NCBI GenBank assembly: GCA_002633005.1
Contig: NMRA01000028.1
Location: 275,989 to 339,988, forward strand
DNA: 64,000 nucleotides
Reading direction: 5' to 3'
Origin: Phoronis australis
Taxonomy: Eukaryota > Phoronida > Phoronidae
Shown here: positions 48,062 through 59,180 of the stretch, one piece after another
Layout: every line of letters starts with the position of its first letter
Numbering within the stretch: position 1 is the first letter of the stretch
Translations under genes and position numbers: made by a program
Notes under the pieces: generated by a model
Databases searched by the model: none
The model's input: the letters and a program-made list of their open reading frames with translations, nothing else
Told to the model about the DNA's origin: nothing

Positions 48062-48190
48062 TCACTACATGTGCGCACCCGGCCTCCCCCATTTGACGAA
48101 GTGGGCAAGAAGGTCCACCTCAGAGAAACAAAAAAACTCCGAAAAGGGTAGATCACATGAGACAAAAGTCCCCTAAAAAGCAGGAATTTC
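48062..48190. repeat. Fragment of the GGGGGCTCG repeat family
   Basis: AAGGTCCACCTCAGAGAAACAA, ACTCCGAAAAGGG and ACATGAGACAAAAGTCC.CTAAAAAG align with the interior of the 44,156-44,331 copy. Ends are eroded. Confidence 0.45.
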
Positions 48191-49481
48191 CAAAATTCAG
48201 CGAACGCACAAGTCATAGCTCTGACCGTACCTCGTGAATCTCAGTAAAATGTCCACATTCTCAAAAAATCGATATTCCATTTTTAGGCTGTAGTTTGAGC
48301 CCTCGCGTTTGACCAGCACGCTAAACAAAGTATGGGTGTACTTGTCAAATTATCAAATTGCAATGACTGATCAATTATCACGCAAGGCAATTGAAATTTT
48401 TGCTATACTTTTCTCAGGTCGGTTTAATAAAACCATTTTTCTACTCAGCACATATTTGTCCAAGCTACAAATTAAAAATGCCTGACCGGTCTTTCTCTCC
48501 TTGTTTACGTGGATGTTATGTTTATAATAGAGTTGCACTTCGCCCTGTTCAGGCGGACTAAAATGGAAACTGAATTAGACCTTTTACTCTCATCATTAAT
48601 CATTGACATCATATTCCTTACCGTGATATAGGATTCCGTTTTCGTTGCCATCAGAAGTCATAGGGAATGCGTACATGCATCATTTTCACAATTTTAGGGT
48701 TGTCCATCCCCAAAGTACTCTGAAGGGATTTTTTAGTCGCTGATGGTTTCTACTGTTCTTGTTGGTAACAGAAGTACAATCCTATCACGGTAAGTAACAT
48801 TATGAGAGCGGTTTTATGTAAGTAAAAGGCCTAAAGTTGTAAATAAAATTAATTTAAAGCCTATTGCTAAGGATACGTTTATTGATCCCTTTCTTTAGAG
48901 GAACTATTATGAAATTCATTTTAAAGTGATAATAATATGCGTCTCTCGTTGAACAGAATGCCACTAACCTACGAAGTCAGGGCTATTTAGAAAGCAATAA
49001 AGGGATATTGTTGGTTTTATGGCTGAAAACTCATTTTTATGCATATTGCCGTAATATGAGTGTGGGCATCCAGGGCGCTCTAGTGACTATCTCGTAAATC
49101 CCTTGGGGAGGACCGGTCCGAATACAGTTCTGCACCGGCCGTACTGCAGATTTTATTTTTTCGTTTGCCTCTTTTTCTTTGGAATTCATAGATGGATTTC
49201 ACGAAAATTTGGTTTGGCAAGGTTTCTCTTAAGGAGGCGAAATCGCCTTCCCACTTTGGATGGAATCGACGTATTCTGCGCTACCTATTGGCAATTTTTA
49301 TTGTTTTCTTGTTGTAGCGTCTCTCTTGAAGGCTAACTGCTTGAAGTGGGGGATCATGGTGAAAATTGACAGATGTGTTCTTGCCCACCTCGGGAAAGGC
49401 AACGGCCGACGTTTATTTTCGGACGCGTCTGACTACCGCGGCGGCCTCAAGTGACATCGTTTTCGCGTCCGCGTGACCAAT
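48191..49481. other. Intergenic, no gene recognised
   Basis: No gene, RNA or clear repeat recognised. Confidence 0.4.
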
Positions 49482-49882
49482 GAAACAACAAGAGTGGATC
49501 AACTGAAATTTTCGGATACAATAACATCCTTCGTCAACAGAAACAGTAAAATCAAACACTACCGGTATATGACAATTGACATTTATAATGTATCACATTC
49601 ATTACGCCACATCTTAAAGGCGAAGGCAAAATTTTTCCATGTCATTTTGAGCTAAAATAAGGTTGGTTGGTTATCCTAGACATATTTTCCACTTAATTAC
49701 AACTTTTCGTAATTTTATTAATTACTCGTCCGCTAATGCGGAAGTGACGTTTTAGGAGGCAAGCATTTCGCGCCAATTTCTTTTCATATAGTCTGACTGT
49801 GAGAGCTGCCGAGTCAGTCATTGTTCTACCTCGGTTGTGTTAAGTTCCGTCGTCGTTTGCTTTCATTTACTAGTCAGTCAAC

Positions 49883-50124
49883 ATGCCACACTGTTGCTGC
49901 GTACCGGAATTTACTAGTTATCAGCTCACGCGCGCTTTGGGAGTACCTTTGCATCGCTTTCCGATGGATGACACACTTCGCCGTACTTGGCTCGTTCGTG
50001 TGAAGAACGCAGCGTTACCCGTCCACGCAACGTACAAAGCAGTGGAGAATTACTGTGTGTGTGGCAAGCACTTTCTGCCCTCCGCTTACGAAAGGGATTT
50101 GTACGCTGAACTGATGAAGGTCCC
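49883..50124 (+). CDS. THAP-domain protein, N-terminus (partial)
   Basis: Eighty codons are readable before the gap. The start fits the THAP zinc-finger pattern: MPHCCCVPEF at 1-10, HRFP at 24-27, the invariant Trp at 36 (LRRTWLVRV), and CGKHF with Cys60 and His63 as the distal C-x2-H pair. The second zinc ligand, expected at position 10, is Phe instead of Cys, so this copy may not fold a normal finger. THAP domains bind DNA; in transposases they recognise the element's own ends. The position between long inverted repeats supports a transposase. The catalytic part is unknown because of the gap. Confidence 0.6.
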
Positions 50125-50841
50125 NNNNNNNNNNNNNNNNNNNNNNNNNNNNNNNNNNNNNNNNNNNNNNNNNNNNNNNNNNNNNNNNNNNNNNNNNNNN
50201 NNNNNNNNNNNNNNNNNNNNNNNNNNNNNNNNNNNNNNNNNNNNNNNNNNNNNNNNNNNNNNNNNNNNNNNNNNNNNNNNNNNNNNNNNNNNNNNNNNNN
50301 NNNNNNNNNNNNNNNNNNNNNNNNNNNNNNNNNNNNNNNNNNNNNNNNNNNNNNNNNNNNNNNNNNNNNNNNNNNNNNNNNNNNNNNNNNNNNNNNNNNN
50401 NNNNNNNNNNNNNNNNNNNNNNNNNNNNNNNNNNNNNNNNNNNNNNNNNNNNNNNNNNNNNNNNNNNNNNNNNNNNNNNNNNNNNNNNNNNNNNNNNNNN
50501 NNNNNNNNNNNNNNNNNNNNNNNNNNNNNNNNNNNNNNNNNNNNNNNNNNNNNNNNNNNNNNNNNNNNNNNNNNNNNNNNNNNNNNNNNNNNNNNNNNNN
50601 NNNNNNNNNNNNNNNNNNNNNNNNNNNNNNNNNNNNNNNNNNNNNNNNNNNNNNNNNNNNNNNNNNNNNNNNNNNNNNNNNNNNNNNNNNNNNNNNNNNN
50701 NNNNNNNNNNNNNNNNNNNNNNNNNNNNNNNNNNNNNNNNNNNNNNNNNNNNNNNNNNNNNNNNNNNNNNNNNNNNNNNNNNNNNNNNNNNNNNNNNNNN
50801 NNNNNNNNNNNNNNNNNNNNNNNNNNNNNNNNNNNNNNNNN
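50125..50841. other. Assembly gap (N)
   Basis: 717 unknown bases inside the THAP transposon. Long frames through it are artefacts. Confidence 0.99.
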
Positions 50842-51195
50842 TGGTGGCGACAATTGTTGAAAAACAGCACAAAACAAAAGTAGAATAGAACAGATTCGCC
50901 CGGTAAAGTCAACGCAAAACCAAGTGGCGGGAAACGCTTGCCTCCTAAAACGTCACTTCCGCAGTAGCGGACGAGTAATTAATAAAATTACGAAAAGCTG
51001 TAATTAAGTGGACAATATGTCTAGGATAACCAACCAACCTTATTTTAGCTCAAAATGACATGAAAAAAGGTTGCCTTCGCCTTTAAATGTCAATTGTCAT
51101 ATACCGGTAGTGTTTGATTTTACTTTATTTCTGTTTCTGTTGACGAAGGATGTTATTATATCCGAAAATTTCAGTTGACCCAGTCTTGTTGTTTT

Positions 51196-52044
51196 ATTTA
51201 CTTATATATATTCTACATTTCGTGAAACAATAGTATCCTTGAGAGGATCTGGATCGCCTTACTTAGTTTCAGATTTATTTTCTACGTGACCAATGAGGAA
51301 TGTGAGAACATCCAGTACACAGTTAAGAATTTTGCAACGTTTTCCAGTTAATCCGATGTAGTAATTATCAGCGAACATAGATTCTGAATTAAATTTTGAT
51401 TGTATTAACCATAACGACAAGCGTATGAATGTTGCCCAACATCTGGATAACTATTAACATACATATTATCTAAAAGTAGAATGCACCTATTTGGCAGTTC
51501 AACTGGGTAAAAATGAAATTATGTTTAAATTTATTCTCATTAAAATCGATCTCCAATACTCCTCGTGATAGAACTCCATCACCAACAAGAACATCATATC
51601 CATCCGGGACTCCCAAAATCCATCAATCTGAAGACGTCCCCCTCCCCAATAATTTCACGAGCACTTCAGGATTAGCAGAATTAAGACACGATGAAGGTGC
51701 AATTACTTGGAAAGTCAAAAGCCTATAACACTTTGTACACCCTGCCAATTTGTGTAAGAGTTCATAGTTGGGGAGCACCGCTTACCTACTAGATTGTCCT
51801 CAACAAAAATACGACTAAAACAGGTCTACAAATTCCAATTAGTCCTATAAGATAGTCATATCTGAATACCTGGTGTGTATACATGGCTGTAAATGAAACC
51901 AGCAGCAACACATCTTGGTGATTGAACAAAGAATCCAGTTTACAAGAGTGAATGACCAACAATTGCCACATGACATAAGGATGAGAAAATCCAGTGGGGT
52001 CGTAGTACACGCCCATGTAATAGGTACAAATAAGAGATTACTGT
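51196..52044. other. Intergenic, 3' of RPL8
   Basis: No gene recognised between the THAP element and the RPL8 polyadenylation region. The frame at 51,513-51,728 has no known motif. Confidence 0.4.
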
Positions 52045-52054
52045 TTTAAATATT

Positions 52055-52060
52055 TTTATT
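52055..52060 (-). terminator. RPL8 polyadenylation signal AATAAA
   Basis: AATAAA on the minus strand, 30 nt after the RPL8 stop codon. The cleavage site is expected at about 52,030-52,045. The 3' untranslated region is thus only about 50 nt, short as usual for ribosomal protein mRNAs. Confidence 0.8.
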
Positions 52061-52089
52061 GTTTTAGTTTTTTGTACATAGAAAGTGGT

Positions 52090-55000
52090 TTATTCTTTGT
52101 CGTCTTTGCCAGTGAGCTGCTTGGTACCACGTAGACGACCAGTTCGCCTGGCAGCAATGAGACCAACCTGAAGAAGAAAAATCACCATTACATGGAGTTA
52201 TACCAACTGTCTGCAACACTATCAATTTCAAAGTAAAAACCAACGTATGATGGGAAGTAGCTGTCAATCAAAATGCAGACTATAAGACAATAAGATCTTG
52301 CTAAATATGCGCAATTGTTGCCCAGTAAATATGGAGTGCAACAAAATTAGTGAACACCAACTGCAGAGGTATGGACTCAACTCCTCCATGAATAAATGTG
52401 ACGGGACTAAAGATTGAGAATACATCGAAAGCAATTCATACTGCATGAAAATGACAAGGACGCATCTTCGAATGAATCAATCTACGTAATTAAGGTTCAT
52501 ATTCATACCCAACTGACTTGATAACACACTAAAATTCATAGATACGACAGTTTGGCCAGCTTGCACTCAGCACACAGTGGTGTCTGCATTGCCCCTTGTA
52601 AGGAGCTTGTAGCGAGGCTACAGTAGGTGTCATCATAGTGCTCCAAACCACCACTGGGTACATATACGGTATTGTGGAGAACACTCACCTTTCTACCAGC
52701 TGACGTGTCCCTCCTGACTGTTGATGCCATACCAATATGTTGATGGTTACCACCACCGTGAGGATGCTCAACAGGCTGAAACAAACAGACAGACGGTCTT
52801 GATATGAAACCTAATAATGACAACGCAGACAGACCCTGATTTACACTATTTTCTTCTCAAGCCAACTGTACTAAATTATCACAAAGTATTGTTGTTACAG
52901 CCAACCTCACTTAAACAAACGTTTTAGAAAGCCCCTACAGAAGCTCGTAACAAGATTTGACTGAACTACAAAATTACTATTACCTAACAGTGTTAATGAT
53001 TGACTCTACAGATATCAAGTTGAGTATACTCTATAGAAATATTAGTATCAACTGGTAGTAGACCTTCACTATCACACATTTGATTCACCACTACTTTGCA
53101 GTTGAATCGTCCACATTCTTCAAGAGTCCTCTTGCTGAACACATTCATAGTGGTGATCTGAGACTTGGATCAATTCTATACAAGAGTTGCCCCATATTCA
53201 TTGTGAGCAATGAAAACAACACCGAAATCAATCAAACTGCCAATTTTTCAAAACATATCTTTCATTTCTAACCACTATATCATGAGACTGAAAATTACAT
53301 AACTTGAATGCCTTATGCCACACGGCAATAAACTGACAACAATAATAAATGTAATGCACTTACAAGCAGTTCAAATGCTAGAAAATAGTAGTCATGAGCT
53401 GTCATTTAGTCTGTAGACTATCTAAATGGCCACTTACGTTCATGGCCACACCACGGACTTTAGGCCAGCAGTTCCTCTTAGCTTTGTACTTGTGATAAGC
53501 ACGACCTGCCTTCAACATGGGCTTGTCAATTCTTCCACCACCACTGACGATACCTGCAGAGGCCAAAACAACTTAGTACATAGCATGAATACATGCACCC
53601 CTGGACAATGTTATGAGAGTTGAGCCTCTTTTGCCATCTAAGAACACCAAAAACTGTTAACTCATTCCTCCCTGATCCCACCATATGGCGTGACTGTTTG
53701 TTTTCACTCAGGGGCGATTGTCAACTGGAGGGGTTATCTAAACAGTGTGTCTCAACGGCGAATTATGCCTTCAGGAGGGATAGAAGACAGCAACTTATTG
53801 GTTTAAGTTTAAATATATCTAGGGTATTCCCAGTTTTCTGTCCAATGAGGATTGAGACACAAGACTGTGTATTAACTTATTGTTTGTAAGTCAATGTCTA
53901 TTGGTTATTGCTGGACTTTAGAACCATTTCTTCACCGGTAATTATCAATTCAAGGAAGAACCAGGAAGCATGTTAACTTTGTAGTGGGTGTTGTAGTAAC
54001 TTTTGAAAGGTCATAGAGATGTTCATCCATGAAATATTGTATGTTTGTTTGATTTGAAGAATAGATGGAAGCTAATTGCTCTGAATTTGAGCCTAATTGG
54101 TGTTACATAACACTGCCGTCACCACTTAATCATCTGCTAGGGTGTTCCTTTTTATTTTATTAGAACTGACCAGAAACAATAACAAAATGTCCATACATAC
54201 TTCTTGACTTCACCAGATATGACAATATCGAAAAACACATTTTTGTTATTTAAAGGGCAACATACCCGCACCTTCTTGCCAAAACTATGATACAGGCAAG
54301 TTACTATGATACAGGCAAGTTACTATGATTGAGGCAAGTTACTATGATACAGGCAAGTTACTATGATTCAGGCAAGTTACCGTAACAAAATTGGTCTCAT
54401 CTTGTGCCTTTCCCAGATTAGAAATGATTTCTAGACTTGAGAAAAACTAACAGGTCCTTATTGCTTCAGACGAGGCCCAATAAGTTGGTTTTCATGGTGG
54501 CTTTGTTTTAACTGGCAGCAGTATAGGAATAATCGGCAAACCAATTTTAATTCAAAGGACATTGCTTCAGAGGAGCAAATGTTTCAGAGAAGATAGTTGA
54601 TGTTTCAGCACAAGAATATGGGCAGTTTACACAAGCTTTAATACAGTTCTCCTATTTGAACCCTCAATATTTGCAACTATGTTTCACTACATACAGATAT
54701 AGGATAGCATATAATGTGCCATTCAAGAAGTCTGAAGGGTCACATTGTTCATTGTCACTTTCCATGAGAATATACACTGTAAACAGACTCAGAAACAGCC
54801 TCTTGTTGTCACCATCATCAATCAGGTGAGTATGTGAGTTATCGTCACAGCTCATTTACAGTGCTTCAGAAGTGGGGCAAATTTGCAGCTATAGCAGTTC
54901 TGTTTTGCAGTCACGAGTTCATCGAAGTTGAATGAAATTTCTGTATCTGTATTTGATGAGAACACAAGCCAATATGGATAATGTAATACGTTTTAACCGG

Positions 55001-56434
55001 TCCCACAGGAGAGGTTGTATGTTACTCACCCACCATGGCCCTGTTGGCAGATGGGACGATTTTCTTTGTACCCGAAGGCAGCTTGATCCTCGTCTTCCTA
55101 GTGTCAGGATTGTGTGACACGACTGTGGCATAGTTACCAGAGGCACGTGCGATACGGCCACGGTCACCCGTCTTTTCCTCCAAGTTACACACTATGGTAC
55201 CCTCAGGCATGGTCCCCACAGGCAGAACATTACCAATCTGAAGGGCAGCTGGAAGGGAAGCAATGCTGCTAGGTGAGTAAATGGAACAACTACATCACCT
55301 GCAGTATGAACAGGGAGCAGTCATGTTGATGCTGCTCATGCAAGGACACCCAAAGATGATTCAGGTTTTAAGGTGACTGCAGTCTTCTCATCAACAGAAA
55401 ATTCAAACTTGACTGGAATACAAGAACACGTACGTGTTCAGAAGTTCGTGTACATACTGTGGGGAGTTTGAGTGTTAAGCATAGGAATAAATGCATTGAA
55501 TTGAAATGTCCCAACTTACTTAAGAAATGACTAACTTCCCAATACTTTAAATTCGTTGCATAGGTTTTAAGACTGGGTGCAAGTAAGCCAAACTCATCAC
55601 GACAAAATTCAAACTACACATTGTGACGAATCAAAACAGGTTGTGAAGAACACTAGACTAGTACCTGTTCAGGATACTATGGCAACAAATAGCTAGACAC
55701 AATGCAAGGACACTGATGAAAATCTAAATACACTGCAGAGGACCAAATGTACAACAAAACACTCAAGTATGCAGTCATTTGGCATGTGGTTTCACCAAAT
55801 GTGCATTCCTTATTCAATTCCTCACAACACATTACACTAATACATAGCAAATGAGACTGAATGGCTTATGAACCTTTACGACCGCAGTAGACAAATTGTC
55901 CTGTGTACATGCCCTCACAGGCAATGAAGGTCTCACGTCGCAGTTTGTACTTGTAGGGGTCTCTGAAGACGACACGAGCCAAAGGAGCACCACGACCTGG
56001 GTCATGGATGATGTCCTGAAAGAGAACACAACAGTTATACAACTATGAACCAACCACATGTCCTTCAAAGAGACTTATTTCCAAAACACAGTGGCATGAT
56101 AATTTAATTCATTTATTAATTCTAAAACAACTTCTAGGTGTCACTAGTAATCAGGACACCAATCCTTACATTGCAGTTGAGACAAATAGCAGCAGTTTAC
56201 TGGATAGTCTAACGTGCTTGCATGTTCTATTCCAAATATGGTTTATCTGACCTAACAGATATTCCAAACCAACACAACTCAGCAGTTATTATGTACCTTC
56301 ACAACTCCCTTGATGTAGCCATGACGTTCAGCAAAATCGACAGCTCTCAACTTGGCCGCTCCCTTCCTTTTCTTAGTGTGTGCCTTGAATACACTTCCTG
56401 GACCCTTACGCTGACTCCTAATGACGCGGCCCAT
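52090..56434 (-). CDS. RPL8: 60S ribosomal protein L8 (uL2)
   Basis: Complete gene, six coding exons read on the minus strand: 56,434-56,297, 56,015-55,874, 55,248-55,030, 53,553-53,438, 52,775-52,689 and 52,167-52,090 (stop TAA). All introns are GT-AG and the spliced frame is 780 nt, 259 aa; the human protein has 257. It begins [15 protein letters not shown], carries [20 protein letters not shown] and [20 protein letters not shown], and ends LTGKDDKE. uL2 binds 23S/28S rRNA and helps form the peptidyl-transferase centre. The conserved block [16 protein letters not shown] is intact and includes the histidines near that centre. HPHGGG, like bacterial L2, stands where human has HPFGGG. IGMAST has Met where Lys is common. 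The ATG exon starts four bases before the ATG (acceptor TTGTAG), so a 5' UTR exon lies upstream, probably 58,686-58,710. Confidence 0.96.
52563..52641 (-). ncRNA. Candidate C/D box snoRNA in RPL8 last intron
   Basis: On the host strand, a C box ATGATGA (52,636-52,630) and a D box CTGA (52,570-52,567) lie about 60 nt apart. They are enclosed by a short terminal stem: GCAC(T) before the C box pairs with GTGC after the D box. Total about 79 nt, inside the intron 52,168-52,688. This arrangement is typical of intron-encoded snoRNAs, and ribosomal protein introns are common hosts. The bases upstream of the D box (CACCACTGTGTG) would be the guide; no rRNA target was assigned. Internal C'/D' boxes are not clear. 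Confidence 0.5.
54284..54378. repeat. 19-bp tandem repeat, five units
   Basis: Five units of ACTATGATACAGGCAAGTT, the third and fifth with one or two changes, in RPL8 intron 3. Confidence 0.95.
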
Positions 56435-56561
56435 GGCTCTACAATAATAGTCAATTTTAGTTACAAAATAACGTAGACATGCCCACTGTATCAGTACAAA
56501 CTCTGAATATTACACATTCAACCACGTTGCAGAAACATGGAGTCAAACAACAAAGCACAAC

Positions 56562-56645
56562 AGTGACCATCGTCTCTTGCCAATAGAATTGAAGCTTCTA
56601 TAGGAGTTTGATACGCTGGAAGCTAAACAGTGAATTATGCCTCAC
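56562..56645. repeat. Relic of the 411-bp repeat family
   Basis: GTGACCATCGTCTCT, CTATAGGAG, TACGCTGGAAG and GTGAATTATGCC follow the same order as GACCATCGCCTCT, CTATAGGCG, TACGCCGGAAG and GCGAATTATGCC in the copies at 59,711 and 60,431. It lies in RPL8 intron 1. Confidence 0.5.
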
Positions 56646-57673
56646 ACACTGTCCACCAGCACCAAAGTCACGTTGTTATAAGTACCTTTTGCACATACAG
56701 GTACACCTTAGGAGGCCGTTGATGTCTTAAATTCCTACTCGAACAAATACTCCCATAATCAAACTCGTTCTTCGAGCAGTCCTTCATTCAGTTGTCCAAA
56801 TCAGCAACTTGCCAAAATTTAACACTTCGCACTATTTTTACAAGGCTTGGAATGACCAATGACAAAAAGGATTGAAAATTTTCCAGATAAATAGGCTTGT
56901 TTGCTAGAAATATCCTTTTGTTGCTTGAAAATTTTTTTGCACGAATTAAGTCAAAATAATGGTAAAGAGACAAAAACTAAGAAACTGGAAATCAAATAAG
57001 AGGAAATCGAAACCAAAAAACAGGAAATCCTCTTAAAAGAGGAAAATTCCAAGCCCTGTTTTTATCAGCAAGCCAGAAGCAGTGTTCAAAAATGGCCAGT
57101 GGCCGATCTGGGCAACTGAACGAAGGACGGAGTGCTCGAAAAAACGTTTGACTACGGGAGTATTTTTAGAGATGGATGGAATTAAAGACATTGATGGCTT
57201 CCTGAGACTAAGGTATCCCTCTATTCACAAAAGCTACTTATAACAACGTGACTTTGATGTTTGAACCCAAGTGAAGTGTAATTCCCCGAAAAACTTCCGG
57301 CGTGTGAAGCTCTGGTAAAAGTTGAGTCACTCCTCAAAATAATTGCTGAGAACCAATTTTACAAAACAAATGCCATGTCCGTTATTCAGTTTCCGGTAGC
57401 CATTTAGAAGAGGAACTAGTTTACTCCATTTCTACCAGAGCTCCTATAAGAGCTGCAGCGTCTCTACGGTCAGCTAATTGTCACTACTGTTTAGTCACAG
57501 ATGATACTGTAACCTCGCAAATATACAAAAATGAAGCAACGTCAGCAACAACCATCTTCCAATATTGAGCACCGACTTAATATGCGAGACGGATCGGACA
57601 TACGCGAACCTGAAACTTTTTGGCAAACTCAACTATGAATTGGTGACCTCGGTTCAGCTCGCTAGGTGGGCAT

Positions 57674-58311
57674 TGGTCGGATATAGTGGTCCCTGATTTA
57701 GCAGTCCCTGATTTAGACAGGGCTTGGAATGACCAATGACAAAAAAAACGGAAACTTTTACGGCCCAACTCATGCCCGATAACCAGCCTTTGAAATGGTC
57801 AATGTGAACCTTTCCGCGACAAAAATTGGGTGGACTAAAACAAAACAAAAAAAAAACCGTTACCACCATTAGTAGCATGCGTCTGCGTCCTTTTAGCTCG
57901 CCCGTCCACTCCCAACCCACACCATTTTGGCTGCAGAGCGGTAGTATTTGTCGCCGCGCTTAACAATAACACCATTGAAAATCACACCACGCTTTACCCA
58001 GATGCCCCGGCAATGTTGACAATTTACGTTCCTCCGAAACATAAAGAGCAACTTCCGCTTTCCGAGGTGAACGTCGTCTGCAACGCCGCGGTAAGAAAGG
58101 AATTTGCCGCTGAAATCAAATCAGATTTTTTTACGCGGAAATATTATAAAAAAAAGCGGAAAGCACATTTCAAAAAAGCGGAAATCCGCGTTTCCGCGGA
58201 AAAATCCAAGCCCTGTTTAGAAAACCAGTTTCATCTACCAAGTAAAGGGCCCGTTGTTCTGTGATTGCCTGGTTCTCTAAATCAGTGACCGCTAATCGCT
58301 ATATCCGACCA
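57674..58311. mobile_element. Inverted-end element in RPL8 intron 1
   Basis: The left end TGGTCGGATATAGTGG, followed by TCCCTGATTTAG, recurs inverted at the right: CTAAATCAGTGACC and CTATATCCGACCA. The interior near 57,715-57,800 contains GGGCTTGGAATGACCAATGAC and AAACTTTTACGGCCC, the inverse of the end of the 411-bp repeat. About 638 bp. The open frames inside have no known motif. Confidence 0.6.
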
Positions 58312-58685
58312 GTTGAGTACTGTCGAGTTTTCTTACGTCGGACGTTGGCATCTTTTACTTTGGATTTCGAAAAATTGATGGTCAGCTAAATGTTTAAATT
58401 GCTGCTCTAATGCATGAGCACCAGTTGTTCGGATATTGTTAGATCTATAAAAATTGATGTGGTTTGACTGGTCAAAGCTTACAATAGTACAATATTTCAA
58501 CTACAAGTGGAACAAATAAAAAGGCATGTTGTACCTGTTAAAGATGTTAAATTCCAAAATATAAATTACTGGGGAGTATATAAATATATAATATATGTAC
58601 ATAACATCTGGTGAACCACTGATGGTCCACAAACGTTAAGATATTAAAAGATTTTTAAGTCATTACATTTTCTTCTGGCACTCAC

Positions 58686-58710
58686 CAATATGGCCGATTT
58701 AGAAAGGAAG
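58686..58710 (-). other. RPL8: Probable RPL8 5' UTR exon with TOP start
   Basis: Minus-strand CTTCCTTTCTAAATCGGCC starts with an oligopyrimidine tract as in ribosomal protein mRNAs. The exon ends after CATATTG at a GTGAG donor. Joined to the acceptor at 56,439 it would give a 29-nt leader. The GCCATATTG stretch resembles the YY1-type element found just after start sites of many ribosomal protein genes. The TOP tract would place the gene under mTOR-type translational control; this is inferred from sequence only. Confidence 0.55.
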
Positions 58711-59180
58711 TACGTATTGTGCACGACAACGACAAACCGACGCTACGAAAAATAGTAATTGAGTTTAAGAATACCTTCTTTAGTTATATAAGCTTCACAT
58801 TAGTGAAGACGTTATATGGAAATGCAAAGGACCTTATTTTCACAAGAAACATCGAATATTTTGCGACTACCGCATTTCGTAATTTGGGATTGTTTAATGC
58901 TTTGAAAATATTTTTGAAAGAATTCTATAATTTAGGAATCAAAAAGACTAATTAGTCCAGTTTTAAACATCTTATGATACTTAAATGAATATACAATACT
59001 GATATTTATTGATGTCAACTATTTTGAATAACTGTACAATAAATCTTACACTAAAAATGCACGCTCCCACCAAAAGTGTCACGTGATTATGAACCCTGCG
59101 CACCGGCGTTTCTTTGTCAGTCTTTTCCTTCACCCAGGAAGACGAAACGTTAACAATTGGGAAATCCTTTTGCTTATAAT
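58711..59180. promoter_or_regulatory. Shared RPL8/DDX3 divergent promoter region
   Basis: About 470 bp between the inferred RPL8 start and the DDX3-like ATG, which face away from each other. An E-box-type palindrome TCACGTGA lies at 59,080-59,087, and a pyrimidine-rich TCTTTGTCAGTCTTTTCCTT at about 59,110-59,130 could be near the DDX3 start site. No TATA box was evident. Confidence 0.5.

Larger units (their letters stand above)
49482..51195 (+). mobile_element. THAP transposon with long inverted ends
   Basis: The left arm (about 49,482-49,775) recurs inverted at 50,930-51,195: ACAACAAG, TCAACTGAAATTTTCGGATA, CCTTCGTCAACAGAAACAG, ATACCGGTAT, ATCCTAGACATATTTTCCAC and CGGAAGTGACGTTTTAGGAG each have a near-match on the other strand. 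A THAP-domain frame starts between them at 49,883. The centre is an assembly gap. A diverged relative lies at 14,245-14,510 plus 21,226-21,344. The superfamily is not determined; THAP domains occur in P-type and several DDE transposases. Confidence 0.75.

Noticed and set aside
49926-50912. Very long frames through 50,125-50,841 and 26,759-27,226
   Set aside because: They exist only because unknown bases carry no stop codons.
54775-54850. Second snoRNA in RPL8 intron 3
   Set aside because: A TGATGATGG and a CTGAG are present but only about 30 nt apart and without a terminal stem.
55590-55660. snoRNA in RPL8 intron 2
   Set aside because: A GTGATGAG C-like box is present but no D box at suitable distance.
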